64,000 bases of DNA, from assembly GCF_030063355.1 (NCBI RefSeq), contig NZ_JASISZ010000010.1, forward strand, positions 1-64,000. Direction: 5' to 3'. Positions 48,808 through 57,330 of this stretch are shown piece after piece (position 1 is the stretch's first letter; each line of letters starts with the position of its first letter). Position numbers and translations under genes: made by a program. The notes below the pieces were generated by a model. The model saw nothing but the letters and a program-made list of their open reading frames with translations. It ran no database searches and was not told the DNA's origin. The DNA is from Streptomyces sp. PH10-H1. GTDB lineage: Bacteria > Actinomycetota > Actinomycetes > Streptomycetales > Streptomycetaceae.

Positions 48808-48857
48808 GCGAAAAAGCCCGTACTCATTCGCCGGGCAAAGTTTCCGAAGGGGAAGAC

Positions 48858-49499
48858 GTGAACAAGGCGCAGCTCGTAGAAGCGATTGCCGACAAGGTGG
48901 GCGGTCGTCAGGCCGCCGCGGACGCGGTTGACGCGGTTCTCGACGCGATCGTCCGCGCGGTCGTCTCCGGCGACCGGGTATCGGTCACCGGATTCGGTTC
49001 GTTCGAGAAGGTCGATCGTCCCGCCCGCTACGCCCGCAACCCCCAGACCGGGGAGCGGGTCCGGGTCAAGAAGACCTCCGTTCCGCGTTTCCGCGCGGGG
49101 CAGGGCTTCAAGGACCTGGTCAGCGGGGCCAAGAAGCTCTCGAAGACCGAGGTCGCGGTCAAGAAGGCCCCCAAGGGCAGCCTGAGTGGCGGGGCTTCCA
49201 CCCGCACCACCGCCAAGGCCGCGGCCAAGAAGGCCACCGCCAAGAAGGCCACGGCGGCGAAGAAGGCCGTGACCGCCAAGAAGGCAGCCCCCGCGAAGAA
49301 GACGGTGACCGCCAAGAAGGCCTCCCCGGCCAAGAAGGCGACGCCGGCCAAGAAGGCCGCCACCGCGAAGAAGGCCGCCACCGCCAAGAAGGCGACCGCC
49401 AAGAAGACCGCCCCGGCCAAGAAGGCCACGGCGAAGAAGGCGCCGGCGAAGAAGACCGCCGCGCGCAAGTCCCCTGCGAAGCGGGTCATCAAGAAGTAG
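48858..49499 (+). CDS. hupS: HU-family nucleoid protein with lysine-rich tail
   Basis: This 213-residue protein has a normal HU domain in residues 1-95 ([61 protein letters not shown]). A C-terminal histone-H1-like tail of repeated KKA/AKKA units follows to the end. It compacts DNA and in Streptomyces acts mainly in spores and under stress. GTG 48858 is preceded by AAGGGGAAG. A probable promoter lies at 48779-48807 and a strong hairpin follows. The tail is repetitive, so its length may vary between strains. Confidence 0.95.
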   Translation: MNKAQLVEAIADKVGGRQAAADAVDAVLDAIVRAVVSGDRVSVTGFGSFEKVDRPARYARNPQTGERVRVKKTSVPRFRAGQGFKDLVSGAKKLSKTEVAVKKAPKGSLSGGASTRTTAKAAAKKATAKKATAAKKAVTAKKAAPAKKTVTAKKASPAKKATPAKKAATAKKAATAKKATAKKTAPAKKATAKKAPAKKTAARKSPAKRVIKK

Positions 49500-49518
49500 T
49501 CCCACCCGCAGGCCGCGA

Positions 49519-49550
49519 CGGGCCGGGCTCCCTTTGGGGAGCCCGGCCCG
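49519..49550 (+). terminator. hupS terminator
   Basis: A perfect 14-bp GC-rich stem (left arm from 49519, right arm to 49550) with loop TTTG. Confidence 0.8.
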
Positions 49551-49653
49551 CGCCGTTTCCCGGACTGGGGCGGCCGTGGTGCCGGTGGCTGTGTCTGTGG
49601 TGCCTGTGCCTGTGCCTGTGGCGACTGTGGCGGTGATGTGCGGCCAGGGGCCG

Positions 49654-49881
49654 TTACGCCCGGGGCGCCTGGGGATCCGCGAAGGTCTGCAGCGTCAGGA
49701 AGACCACCCGGCGGTCGTCGCCGTCCCCTTCGGTGCGGATCCGCACCCGCTGGCCCGGCCGCAGCAGCCGCAGGCCGCCCGCGTCGAAGGCCGCCGCGTC
49801 GAAGGGCAGCGGAGTCCCGTCGTCGAGCAGCACACTGCCGCCACGGGTCCCTGGGTCGTATGTGTACGCGGTCGCCTGCAT
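49654..49881 (-). CDS. 75-residue OB-fold/cold-shock-like protein
   Basis: A short beta-rich protein: MQATAYTYDPGTRGGSVLLD, DGTPLPFDAAAF, LRLLRPGQRVRIRTEGDGDD, RRVVFLTLQTF. The pattern resembles cold-shock/OB-like domains in which GTVL-like and PGQRVR strands bind nucleic acid, but aromatic RNP residues are sparse. ATG 49881 begins the conserved part. It lies downstream of cofC on the same strand with a 16-bp tandem repeat between. Function unproven. Confidence 0.65.
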   Translation of the reverse strand: MQATAYTYDPGTRGGSVLLDDGTPLPFDAAAFDAGGLRLLRPGQRVRIRTEGDGDDRRVVFLTLQTFADPQAPRA

Positions 49882-49909
49882 GTCCCGCAGCCTAGTGAAC
49901 ATCCCGGCC

Positions 49910-49970
49910 GTCGGGACATCGTCGGGACACCGTTCGGTCGGGACACCGTTCAGTCGGGACACCGTTCAGT
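49910..49970. repeat. 16-bp tandem repeats spanning the cofC stop codon
   Basis: Three head-to-tail units of GTCGGGACACCGTTCR (49921-49968) preceded by a partial unit at 49910. The last unit contains the cofC stop codon, so stop-bearing sequence has been copied into the 3' flank. Confidence 0.85.
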
Positions 49971-50598
49971 CCGTGATCAGCAGCTCCGCGGCGACGTCCG
50001 CGGTGCGCGGGCCGACCCCCAGGGCGAGGGCCACCCGCAGATCGGCGAGGGTGTCGACGTCCTGGCGCACGGAGTCCACGCCGCGCAGCGTGATCTCCCT
50101 TGCGCCGGAGGCGCGGTGCCGGGCCCGGGAGGCACCGCCGAACGCCGGTGCGAGGTCATGACCCGGCGGCGCGGTGAGCAGCGTGGTGCCGATCGCCGCC
50201 GCATCGGCCAGAAATGCCCTCCCTGGGGCTCGCGCGGCGGCATTGAGCACCGCGGACAGCTCGGCGGGGCGCAGGGCCGGGAGATCGGCGTTCAGAGCCG
50301 CTACGGCCGCGTCGGGGCCGACCGCCCGGATGCGGTGCCCGCCGTATGCGAGGGCCGCGTTGAGTCCCGCCGCCGGGGAGTCGGGGACGATCCGCGCCCC
50401 CAGGGCGGCCAGTTCCGCCGCCGCCAGCGGATCGTCGGTGACAACGGTCACGCTCCGTACCTCCGCGCAGGCCAGCGCGGCTGCCACCGTGTCCTGGGCG
50501 AACGCCAGCGCCAGCCCCGGCCGTACCGGCCCCGCCGACGGCGCCAGCCGGCTCTTGGCCACGGCGAGCGGCTTCAGCGGTACGACGAGAGACCACAT
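49966..50598 (-). CDS. cofC: 2-phospho-L-lactate (or phosphoenolpyruvate) guanylyltransferase
   Basis: This 210-residue nucleotidyltransferase makes the GDP-activated intermediate of coenzyme F420. It begins MWSLVVPLKPLAVAKSRL, the signature lysine/arginine loop. It continues with LALAFAQDTVAAALA, VTVVTDDPLAAAELAALGA, AALNADLPALRPAEL and a C-terminal VRQDVDTLADLRVALALG that resembles MobA-like folds. ATG 50598 is preferred; GTG 50613 adds five residues. The rest of the F420 pathway is not in the window. Confidence 0.88.
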   Translation of the reverse strand: MWSLVVPLKPLAVAKSRLAPSAGPVRPGLALAFAQDTVAAALACAEVRSVTVVTDDPLAAAELAALGARIVPDSPAAGLNAALAYGGHRIRAVGPDAAVAALNADLPALRPAELSAVLNAAARAPGRAFLADAAAIGTTLLTAPPGHDLAPAFGGASRARHRASGAREITLRGVDSVRQDVDTLADLRVALALGVGPRTADVAAELLITD

Positions 50599-50688
50599 GA
50601 CGGGAGCGGACACCGAACCATTGTGCGGGCCCCGCCCGCGCGGCCGAGACCGGTCCGCCGCCGCGGGCTTGGCCCGTTCTCATTCCCC

Positions 50689-50975
50689 AGGGGCGCGCCC
50701 TTCGGCTCACCTGCCCCCTCTGCCGGCGGTTCGCCTCCGGGCGCGTCAATCCCCTGCCGACGCTCCTCGGCGCTGCGCCCCTTCGTTCCTCAGGGGCTTG
50801 GCCTCGTCGCTTTCGGCAGGGGCGCGCCCTTCGGCTCACCTGCCCTCTCCGCCGGCGGTTCGCCTCCGGGCGCGTCAATCCCCTGCCGACGCTCCTCGGC
50901 GCTGCGCCCCTTCGTTCCTCAGGGGCTTGGCCTCGTCGCTTTCGGCAGGGGCGCGCCCTTCGGCTCACCTGCCCT
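50689..50975. repeat. 129-bp tandem repeat, two full units and a partial third
   Basis: Units at 50689-50817 and 50818-50946 and a partial at 50947-50975 begin AGGGGCGCGCCCTTCGGCTC. They are almost identical. The unit length is a multiple of three, so frames stay open through it on both strands, but no start, ribosome-binding site or known protein supports translation. The rest of the 50599-51052 gap shows no gene. Confidence 0.9.
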
Positions 50976-51052
50976 TGGCGTTACGGTGTGCGTACCGGCG
51001 ACACTTGTGCGGCTGCACTGGTGCCGCCCCGTGCAATGAGGAGGAAGTTCTG

Positions 51053-51898
51053 GTGTCCCGCCGCAGAATCGGCTTCTGGTACCGGCTCGCAGCCGTCATC
51101 GCGAAACCGCCGCTTCTTGTCTTCTTCAAGCGGGACTGGCGGGGAATGGAGCACATTCCGGCCGACGGTGGATTCATCACGGCGGTCAACCACAACTCTT
51201 ACCTCGACCCGCTGTCGTACGGCCATTTCCAGTACAACACCGGGCGGGTGCCGAGGCTGCTCGCCAAGGCCGGGCTCTTCAAGATCTTCTTTGTCGGCAC
51301 GATGCTGCGCGGAACGGGCCAGATTCCGGTGTACCGGGAGTCCACCGACGCCGCCAACGCGTTCCGCGCCGCCGTCGACGCGATCAACTCCGGCGAATGC
51401 GTCGCCTTCTATCCGGAAGGCACTCTGACCCGTGATCCCGGCCAGTGGCCGATGGTCGGCAAGACCGGCGTCGCCCGGGTCGCGCTGCTCACCAGGGCGC
51501 CGGTCGTCCCCGTCGCGCAGTGGGGCGCCAACGAGGCGATGCCGCCGTACGCCAAGGGCAAGAGGCTGGAGCTCTTCCCCCGCAAGACCCTGCGGGTCCT
51601 GGCCGGCCCGCCCGTCGACCTGACACGGTTCTACGGGCTGGAGCCCACCGCCGAGGTGCTGCGCGAGGTCACCGACGTGATCATGGCGGAGATCAGTGAA
51701 CTGCTCGGGGTACTGCGCGGCGAGCGCGCGCCCGCCGAGCGCTACGACCCGCGCCAGGCCGCCCGCGTCCGCCGCGCGGTGAAGGCCGACAGGGCCGAGA
51801 TGGCCCGCAAGGCCGAGAAGGCCCGCAAGGCCGAGAAGGCCGGGAGCATCGTGCAGCAGCCCGTGAAGAATCCGACGGATCAGCAGGAGGATGCGTAA
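51053..51898 (+). CDS. plsC: 1-acyl-sn-glycerol-3-phosphate acyltransferase family protein
   Basis: This 281-residue membrane-associated acyltransferase adds the second acyl chain to lysophosphatidate. The catalytic NHX4D box is NHNSYLD, and the acceptor-binding FYPEGTLTRD is also present. A basic C-terminal tail has repeated RKAEKA units. GTG 51053 follows GAGGAGGAAG. gpsA begins immediately after its stop, so glycerolipid synthesis genes are coupled: GpsA supplies glycerol-3-phosphate. Confidence 0.92.
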   Translation: MSRRRIGFWYRLAAVIAKPPLLVFFKRDWRGMEHIPADGGFITAVNHNSYLDPLSYGHFQYNTGRVPRLLAKAGLFKIFFVGTMLRGTGQIPVYRESTDAANAFRAAVDAINSGECVAFYPEGTLTRDPGQWPMVGKTGVARVALLTRAPVVPVAQWGANEAMPPYAKGKRLELFPRKTLRVLAGPPVDLTRFYGLEPTAEVLREVTDVIMAEISELLGVLRGERAPAERYDPRQAARVRRAVKADRAEMARKAEKARKAEKAGSIVQQPVKNPTDQQEDA

Positions 51899-52900
51899 GT
51901 GACCACGCGCTGCGCGGTGTACGGAACCGGCTCATGGGGCACGGCTTTCGCGATGGTGCTGGCCGACGCCGGCTGCCAGGTGACGATGTGGGGCCGCCGC
52001 CCCGAACTCGTCGCCGCCATCAACACCACCCACACCAACCCGGACTACCTTCCGGGTATCCAGCTCCCGCCGGGCGTCCGGGCCACCACCGACCCCGCCG
52101 AGGCCGCCCGCGACGCCGAGTTCGTATTCCTCGCCGTGCCGTCGCAGACGCTGCGCGGCAACCTGGCCGAGTGGGCGCCGCTGTTCCCGCCGGACTCCGT
52201 GCTGGTCAGCCTGATGAAGGGGATCGAACTCGGCACGACCAAGCGGATGAGCGAGGTCATCGAGGAGGTCGCCAAGGTCGGCCCCGACCGGGTCGCCGTG
52301 CTGTCGGGACCCAATCTCGCCAAACCGATCGCCGCCCGTCAGCCCGCCGCCTCCGTGGTCGCCTGCCAGGACGAAGTGGTCGCCAAGCGGCTGCAGAAGG
52401 CCTGTCATACCGCGTATTTCCGCCCGTACACCAACACCGACGTGATCGGCTGCGAACTCGGCGGCGCCGTCAAGAACGTGATCGGCCTCGCCGTCGGCAT
52501 CGCCGACGGCATGGGCCTGGGCGACAACACCAAGGGCTCGCTGATCACCCGGGGGCTGGCCGAGACCACCCGGCTCGGCATCGCGCTCGGCGCCGACCCG
52601 CTCACCTTCTCCGGCCTGGCGGGCCTCGGCGACCTCGTCACCACCTGCTCGTCGCCGCTGTCGCGCAATCACACCTTCGGTACGAACCTCGGGCGCGGGA
52701 TGACGCTCGCCGAGACCATCGCCGCCACCAGCCAGACCGCCGAGGGCGTGAAGTCCTGCGAGTCGGTGGCCGATCTGGCCCGCCGGCACGGTGTCGACAT
52801 GCCGATCACCGAGACCGTCGTGGACATCGTGCACAACGGGAAACAACCCGTCGTCGCCCTCAAGGAGCTGATGTCCCGCTCCGCGAAGCCGGAACGGTAA
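51899..52900 (+). CDS. gpsA: glycerol-3-phosphate dehydrogenase [NAD(P)+]
   Basis: This 333-residue enzyme reduces dihydroxyacetone phosphate to sn-glycerol-3-phosphate. Rossmann motif AVYGTGSWGTAFAMVLADAG. Further motifs are AVPSQTLRGNL, MKGIELGTTKRMSEV, LSGPNLAKPIA, the catalytic lysine region GGAVKNVIGLAVGIADGMGLGDN and SGLAGLGDLVTTCSSPLSRNHTFG. GTG 51899 lies directly at the plsC stop. ddl follows 12 bp later. Confidence 0.96.
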   Translation: MTTRCAVYGTGSWGTAFAMVLADAGCQVTMWGRRPELVAAINTTHTNPDYLPGIQLPPGVRATTDPAEAARDAEFVFLAVPSQTLRGNLAEWAPLFPPDSVLVSLMKGIELGTTKRMSEVIEEVAKVGPDRVAVLSGPNLAKPIAARQPAASVVACQDEVVAKRLQKACHTAYFRPYTNTDVIGCELGGAVKNVIGLAVGIADGMGLGDNTKGSLITRGLAETTRLGIALGADPLTFSGLAGLGDLVTTCSSPLSRNHTFGTNLGRGMTLAETIAATSQTAEGVKSCESVADLARRHGVDMPITETVVDIVHNGKQPVVALKELMSRSAKPER

Positions 52901-52912
52901 GGTCAACGCGAC

Positions 52913-54067
52913 ATGAGCAACCTGCCTTCTTTCCAGAGCCCTGACCACCGGATTCGCAAGCCGCGGGTCGCCGTCGTCTTCGGCGGGCGCAGTTCCGAGC
53001 ACGGGGTGTCCGTGGTCACCGCGGCCAGTGTGCTGCGCTCGATCGACCGCTCGAAGTACGACGTGCTTCCCATCGGGATCACGGCCGACGGCCGCTGGGC
53101 GCTGACCAGCGACGATCCGGACCGGATGGCGATCACCGACCGCCGGATGCCGACCGTCGAGCAGGTCACCGACCATGACGGCACCGTCGTGCTCCCGGTC
53201 GACCCGGCCAGCCGCGAGGTCGTCTACACGGAGCCCGGAGCGGTCCCCAAGGTCCTCGGCGAGGTCGATGTCGTCTTCCCCGTGCTGCACGGCCCGTACG
53301 GCGAGGACGGCACCCTGCAGGGCCTGCTGGAGCTGTCCGGCGTGCCCTACGTGGGCGCCGGCGTGCTCGCGTCGGCCGTCGGCATGGACAAGGAGTACAT
53401 GAAGCGGGTCTTCATCTCCTTCGGACTGCCGGTCGGTCCCTACCTGGTGATCCGCCCCCGCGCATGGGAGAACGACCAGGCGTCGGCCCGCAGGAACATC
53501 GTGGACTTCGCCGCGGAACACGGCTGGCCGCTCTTCGTGAAGCCCGCCCGCGCCGGTTCGTCGATGGGCATCAGCAAGGTCGACGACCCGTCCGGTCTCG
53601 ATGAGGCGATCGAAGAGGCCAGGCGCCACGACCCCAAGGTCATCATCGAGTCGCTGCTGCGCGGCCGGGAGATCGAATGCGGCGTCCTGGAGTTCGAGGA
53701 CGGGCCCCGCGCCAGCGTCCCTGCCGAGATCCCGCCGGTCACCGCGCACGCCTTCTACGACTTCGAGGCCAAGTACATCGACTCGGCCGAAGGCATCGTG
53801 CCGGCGCCGCTCACCCCCGAGCAGACCGCCGAGGTCCAGCGGCTCGCCGTCCAGGCCTTCGACTCGGTCTCCTGCGAGGGCCTGGTCCGCGCGGACTTCT
53901 TCCTGCTCGACAGCGGAGAGTTCGTGATCAACGAGATCAACACGATGCCCGGCTTCACGCCCATCTCGATGTACCCGCGGATGTGGCAGGAGACCGGGGT
54001 GAGCTACCCGGAGCTGGTGGACCGGCTGATCCAGGCCGCGCTGCGCCGCCGTACCGGGCTGCGCTGA
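52913..54067 (+). CDS. ddl: D-alanine--D-alanine ligase
   Basis: This 384-residue ATP-grasp ligase makes the D-Ala-D-Ala end of the peptidoglycan stem. Motifs are RVAVVFGGRSSEHGVSVVTA, FPVLHGPYGEDGTLQGLLEL, LFVKPARAGSSMGISKV, EIECGVLEF and VRADFFLLDSGEFVINEINTMPGFT. The residue after the EINTMPGF motif and the KY-type signature favour the D-Ala rather than D-lactate specificity class, but this is not certain. It is in line with plsC and gpsA and ends 12 bp before a converging gene. Confidence 0.95.
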   Translation: MSNLPSFQSPDHRIRKPRVAVVFGGRSSEHGVSVVTAASVLRSIDRSKYDVLPIGITADGRWALTSDDPDRMAITDRRMPTVEQVTDHDGTVVLPVDPASREVVYTEPGAVPKVLGEVDVVFPVLHGPYGEDGTLQGLLELSGVPYVGAGVLASAVGMDKEYMKRVFISFGLPVGPYLVIRPRAWENDQASARRNIVDFAAEHGWPLFVKPARAGSSMGISKVDDPSGLDEAIEEARRHDPKVIIESLLRGREIECGVLEFEDGPRASVPAEIPPVTAHAFYDFEAKYIDSAEGIVPAPLTPEQTAEVQRLAVQAFDSVSCEGLVRADFFLLDSGEFVINEINTMPGFTPISMYPRMWQETGVSYPELVDRLIQAALRRRTGLR

Positions 54068-54079
54068 CGCTGGATCGGG

Positions 54080-54559
54080 TCAGAGCTCGTTCGGGATCGT
54101 CTTCTTGACGGCGTCGGCGAGGTCGGTGAGGGGACCGACGTCGCCGGCGTACTTCTTGGGGAGGGTGACCTCGACGTACGTCTTGCGGAGCGTGGTGGTG
54201 AGCTTGAAGCTCCCGTCGCCCTGGGCCTGGATCAGCCAGCCGACACCGTTCACCTCCACCGAGTCCGCGCTGGAATCGTTCATCGCCTCCGGCCGCGGCA
54301 CCCCGCAGCGCAGCACGATCGCCGGATCGCCCCACCCGGCGGTGAAGTCGGACGCGGGCCTGAGACCATGCACGCCGAGTCCATTGACCGAGTGCGGCAG
54401 ATCCCTGTGCAGCGCACGGCAGTAGACGGCGGCCCGCGCGTCCGGAGCCGGTACGGGTGTCCCATCGACCGGACCGGCTGCGGAAACGAAGACCGCCGCC
54501 GCGGACAAGCACGCGACGGCGGCAACGGAAATCAGCGCGAACCGGCGAAAAGCTATCAC
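54080..54559 (-). CDS. DUF3515 family membrane-anchored or exported protein
   Basis: This 159-residue protein has an N-terminal signal/anchor (FALISVAAVACLSAAAVFVSAAG) and an outside domain with PAPDARAAVYCRALHRDLP, WGDPAIVLRCGVPRPEAM and LIQAQGDGSFKLTTTLRKTYVEV. Two cysteines may form a disulphide. This is the DUF3515 pattern common near ddl/thiL in actinobacteria. Function unknown. It converges with ddl without an obvious terminator. Confidence 0.85.
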   Translation of the reverse strand: MIAFRRFALISVAAVACLSAAAVFVSAAGPVDGTPVPAPDARAAVYCRALHRDLPHSVNGLGVHGLRPASDFTAGWGDPAIVLRCGVPRPEAMNDSSADSVEVNGVGWLIQAQGDGSFKLTTTLRKTYVEVTLPKKYAGDVGPLTDLADAVKKTIPNEL

Positions 54560-54579
54560 CGGACGAGCATAGTCGGGGG

Positions 54580-54813
54580 CTACAGATGGACGACGGGACA
54601 GGTCAGAGTACGGGTGATCCCGTCCACCTGCTGTACCTTCGCGACCACCATGCGGCCCAGGTCGTCGACCGTTTCTGCCTGGGCCCGGACGATGACGTCG
54701 TAGGGACCGGTGACGTCTTCGGCCTGAAGAACGCCGGAGATCTTCGCAATCGTCTCCGCTACTGCCGAGGCCTTCCCAACCTCGGTCTGGATCAAGATGT
54801 ACGCCTGTACCAC
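54580..54813 (-). CDS. Lrp/AsnC ligand-binding (RAM) domain protein without DNA-binding domain
   Basis: This 77-residue stand-alone RAM domain has VQAYILIQTEVGKASAVAE, VLQAEDVTGPYDVIVRAQ, VDDLGRMVVAKVQQVDGI and TLTCPVV. It lacks the helix-turn-helix of full Lrp proteins, so it may modulate other Lrp family members or bind an amino acid itself. GTG 54813 is chosen with GGAGGTTCC upstream. It precedes the DUF3515 gene by 20 bp in the same direction and diverges from thiL. Confidence 0.88.
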   Translation of the reverse strand: MVQAYILIQTEVGKASAVAETIAKISGVLQAEDVTGPYDVIVRAQAETVDDLGRMVVAKVQQVDGITRTLTCPVVHL

Positions 54814-54961
54814 GGAACCTCCAGGGCGGCTTCGAGGATCATGTGGGAGGGGGGACGCCACGTTATCGCGTCACCGCACGGCGCGGGGAGACCCGCGCGG
54901 TACCGAGCACTCGCTTTGAGCGGAATCTCCAGGGGAATGACGACGTGAAAGGGACAAACAG

Positions 54962-55942
54962 ATGAAGGGGACCGTGGGCGAGTTGGGGGAGTTCGGGTTG
55001 ATCAGGGAGTTGACCTCCCGGCTCACGACCACTCCCAATGTACGCCTGGGGCCGGGGGACGACGCCGCGGTGGTGGCGGCGCCGGACCGCCGGGTGGTCG
55101 CCACCACCGATGTGCTGCTCGAAGGGCGGCACTTCCGGCGTGACTGGTCCACCGCCTATGACGTCGGCCGCAAGGCCGCGGCGCAGAATCTCGCGGACAT
55201 CGCCGCGATGGGCGCGGTGCCCACCGCCGTCCTGCTGGCCCTGGTCGTCCCGGCGGAGCTGCCGGCCACCTGGCCGATCGAGCTGATGGACGGGATCCGG
55301 GACGAGTGCCAGGTCGCGGGTGCCGCGGTGGTCGGCGGCGACGTGGTGCGCGGCGACACGATCACGGTCGCGATCACCGCTCTCGGCGACCTCTGCAACC
55401 GCGAGCCCGTCACCCGGTCCGGCGCCCGGCCCGGCGACGTCATCGCGGTGACCGGCTGGCTGGGCTGGTCGGCGGCCGGACTCGCGGTGCTGTCGCGCGG
55501 CTTCCGCTCGCCGCGTGCCTTCGTCGAGGCGCACCGGCGGCCCGAGCCGCCGTACCACGCGGGCCCGGCGGCCGCCGAGCTCGGCGCCACCGCGATGACG
55601 GACGTCAGCGACGGCCTGGTGGCCGACCTCGGCCACATCGCGACGGCCAGCGGGGTGCTGATCGATCTGAAGTCCGCTGACATCGACGTGCCGGCGCAGA
55701 TGTCCGACATCGGGCAGGCGGTCGGCGTGGACCCGCTGCACTGGGTGCTGACCGGGGGAGAGGACCACGCGATCGTCGCGGCCTTCCCGCCCGACGTGAA
55801 GCTTCCGGCCCGCTGGCGGGTGATCGGCGAGGTGCTGAAGGCACCCGGCACCCCGCAGGTCACCGTGGACGGCGCGGCCTGGGACAAGGCCGGCGGCTGG
55901 GACCACTTCGGCGACGCCTCGGGACTCGGCGGCGAGGAATAG
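54962..55942 (+). CDS. thiL: thiamine-monophosphate kinase
   Basis: This 326-residue kinase phosphorylates thiamine monophosphate to the coenzyme. It belongs to the PurM/AIR synthase fold: LRLGPGDDAAVVAAPD-like N-terminus (VRLGPGDDAA), TTDVLLEGRHFRRDW, NLADIAAMGAVPTAVLLALV, VGGDVVRGDTITVAIT, AMTDVSDGLVADLGHI and LTGGEDHAIVAAFP. ATG 54962 is preceded by a purine-rich sequence. thiD follows 42 bp downstream, a metabolically linked pair. No TPP riboswitch is seen in the 150 bp upstream. Confidence 0.95.
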   Translation: MKGTVGELGEFGLIRELTSRLTTTPNVRLGPGDDAAVVAAPDRRVVATTDVLLEGRHFRRDWSTAYDVGRKAAAQNLADIAAMGAVPTAVLLALVVPAELPATWPIELMDGIRDECQVAGAAVVGGDVVRGDTITVAITALGDLCNREPVTRSGARPGDVIAVTGWLGWSAAGLAVLSRGFRSPRAFVEAHRRPEPPYHAGPAAAELGATAMTDVSDGLVADLGHIATASGVLIDLKSADIDVPAQMSDIGQAVGVDPLHWVLTGGEDHAIVAAFPPDVKLPARWRVIGEVLKAPGTPQVTVDGAAWDKAGGWDHFGDASGLGGEE

Positions 55943-55984
55943 GGCCTGTCCGACGGATCATGAACGGGGACTAGATTCACCGGT

Positions 55985-56818
55985 ATGCGTATACCTCCGC
56001 CGTCCGCGCCGCTGCCTGCGCCGCTGCCTGCACGGCCGCCGCGGGTGCTCACCGTCGCCGGATCCGATTCCGGCGGCGGTGCGGGCATCCAGGCCGACCT
56101 GAAGACGATGCTGGCACTGGGCGTGCACGGCATGAGTGTGGTGACGGCGGTCACCGCGCAGAACTCGCTGGGCGTCCAGGGGGCCTGGGAGCTGCCCGTG
56201 GCGGCCGTCCGCGCGCAGTTCCGCAGCGTGGTGGACGACATCGGCGTCCAGGCCGTCAAGACCGGGATGCTCTCCTCGGCCGCGATCGCCGCCGAGGTGG
56301 CCGGTCTGCTGGCGGATGTCGGCGTCCCGGTGGTCGTCGACCCGGTCGGCATCTCCAAGCACGGGGACTCCCTGCTGGCGGCCGAGGCCCTGGAGACCGT
56401 CCGCACCGCGCTGCTGCCGGTGGCCACCGTCGCCACCCCGAACCTCGACGAGGTCACCCAGCTGACCGGCGTCGTCGTGGACGGTGAGGCCGCGATGCAC
56501 GGGGCGGCGGAAGCGGTGCTGGCGTACGGGCCGCGCTGGGTCCTGATCAAGGGCGGGCATCTCGAGGGCGACGCCGTGGACCTGCTCTCCGACGGCTCGC
56601 GGGACCTCTGGTTCCGCGCCGCACGGCACGACAACCGGCACACCCACGGCACCGGCTGCACCCTCGCCAGCGCCATCGCGTCGTTCCTGGCGCTGGGACT
56701 CGACGTGCCGGAGGCGGTGGGCGCGGCCAAGGAGTACATCACGGGCGCCATCGCGGCCGGATTCCCGCTGGGCGGTGGTATCGGCCCGGTCGACCACGCC
56801 TGGCGTCAGCGCCCGTGA
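55985..56818 (+). CDS. thiD: hydroxymethylpyrimidine/phosphomethylpyrimidine kinase
   Basis: This 277-residue ribokinase-fold enzyme makes HMP-pyrophosphate for thiamine synthesis. Motifs are [74 protein letters not shown] and [18 protein letters not shown] (anion hole and catalytic Asp region). A Pro-rich stretch ([16 protein letters not shown]) precedes the domain and may be extra. It is followed by the rpmB terminator, which lies on the opposite strand. Confidence 0.95.
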   Translation: MRIPPPSAPLPAPLPARPPRVLTVAGSDSGGGAGIQADLKTMLALGVHGMSVVTAVTAQNSLGVQGAWELPVAAVRAQFRSVVDDIGVQAVKTGMLSSAAIAAEVAGLLADVGVPVVVDPVGISKHGDSLLAAEALETVRTALLPVATVATPNLDEVTQLTGVVVDGEAAMHGAAEAVLAYGPRWVLIKGGHLEGDAVDLLSDGSRDLWFRAARHDNRHTHGTGCTLASAIASFLALGLDVPEAVGAAKEYITGAIAAGFPLGGGIGPVDHAWRQRP

Positions 56819-56869
56819 GTCAGCGCCGGCAGGTCGGCACCCGTGAGCGACGCTGAGAACGCAAGAAAA

Positions 56870-56893
56870 CCGGTCCACCCTGAGGTGGACCGG
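56870..56893 (-). terminator. rpmB terminator (shared with thiD)
   Basis: CCGGTCCACC pairs with GGTGGACCGG; on the minus strand it is followed by TTTTC, giving an intrinsic terminator for rpmB that may also stop thiD. Confidence 0.75.
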
Positions 56894-56935
56894 CTTCGAG
56901 TAGCCGCAAGGCTGCGCTGCTACGACGTGTACGCG

Positions 56936-57121
56936 TCAGCGCGAGACCTTACCGGCCTTGATGCACGAGGTGCAGACATTGAGGCGCTTCGGCGTCCGAC
57001 CGACCACAGCACGCACCCGCTGGATGTTGGGGTTCCAACGACGGGGTGTACGGCGGTGCGAGTGCGAAATAGCGTTGCCGAAGCCCGGCCCCTTGCCGCA
57101 GACGTCGCAGTTGGCAGCCAC
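56936..57121 (-). CDS. rpmB: 50S ribosomal protein L28 (zinc-binding type)
   Basis: This 61-residue protein starts [15 protein letters not shown] and ends [13 protein letters not shown], so it keeps both CxxC pairs and binds zinc (C+ form). GTG 57121 follows GGAG by about seven bases. The upstream region has a perfect palindrome CCGGGAG-A-CTCCCGG (57164-57178) and ACTCCCGGACAAC twice, 33 bp apart, which may be control elements. It is convergent with thiD. Confidence 0.95.
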   Translation of the reverse strand: MAANCDVCGKGPGFGNAISHSHRRTPRRWNPNIQRVRAVVGRTPKRLNVCTSCIKAGKVSR

Positions 57122-57330
57122 GGGTCACTCCAAAGACTTCGAGATGCACTTACAGTGAAAAGCCCGGGAGACTCCCGGACAACCGGAGCAGCATACAACG
57201 ACCACTCCCGGACAACGAAACTACCATGGTTACGAGGTCCCCCGTTCCGGGCCGACTGCCGCCGTGATCGGGGTCACGGCTACTCTCACCTGCAGCAGTC
57301 TCCGTTTCCGGTGTCCCGCAGGAGGACTTG

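Noticed and set aside
50156-50968. Arg-rich repeat protein on the minus strand
   Set aside because: The repeats come from the 129-bp tandem DNA unit and the frame also runs antisense to cofC's own frame; no start site or family supports it.
50689-50975. CRISPR array
   Set aside because: Units are contiguous 129-bp copies without short repeats and unique spacers, and no cas genes are present.
54814-54961. TPP riboswitch upstream of thiL
   Set aside because: No CTGAGA or ACCTGA core elements of the THI box are visible.
57122-57330. Zur box in the rpmB promoter
   Set aside because: The L28 gene encodes the zinc-binding form, which is not normally Zur-repressed, and the palindrome CCGGGAG-A-CTCCCGG does not resemble the AT-rich Zur motif.
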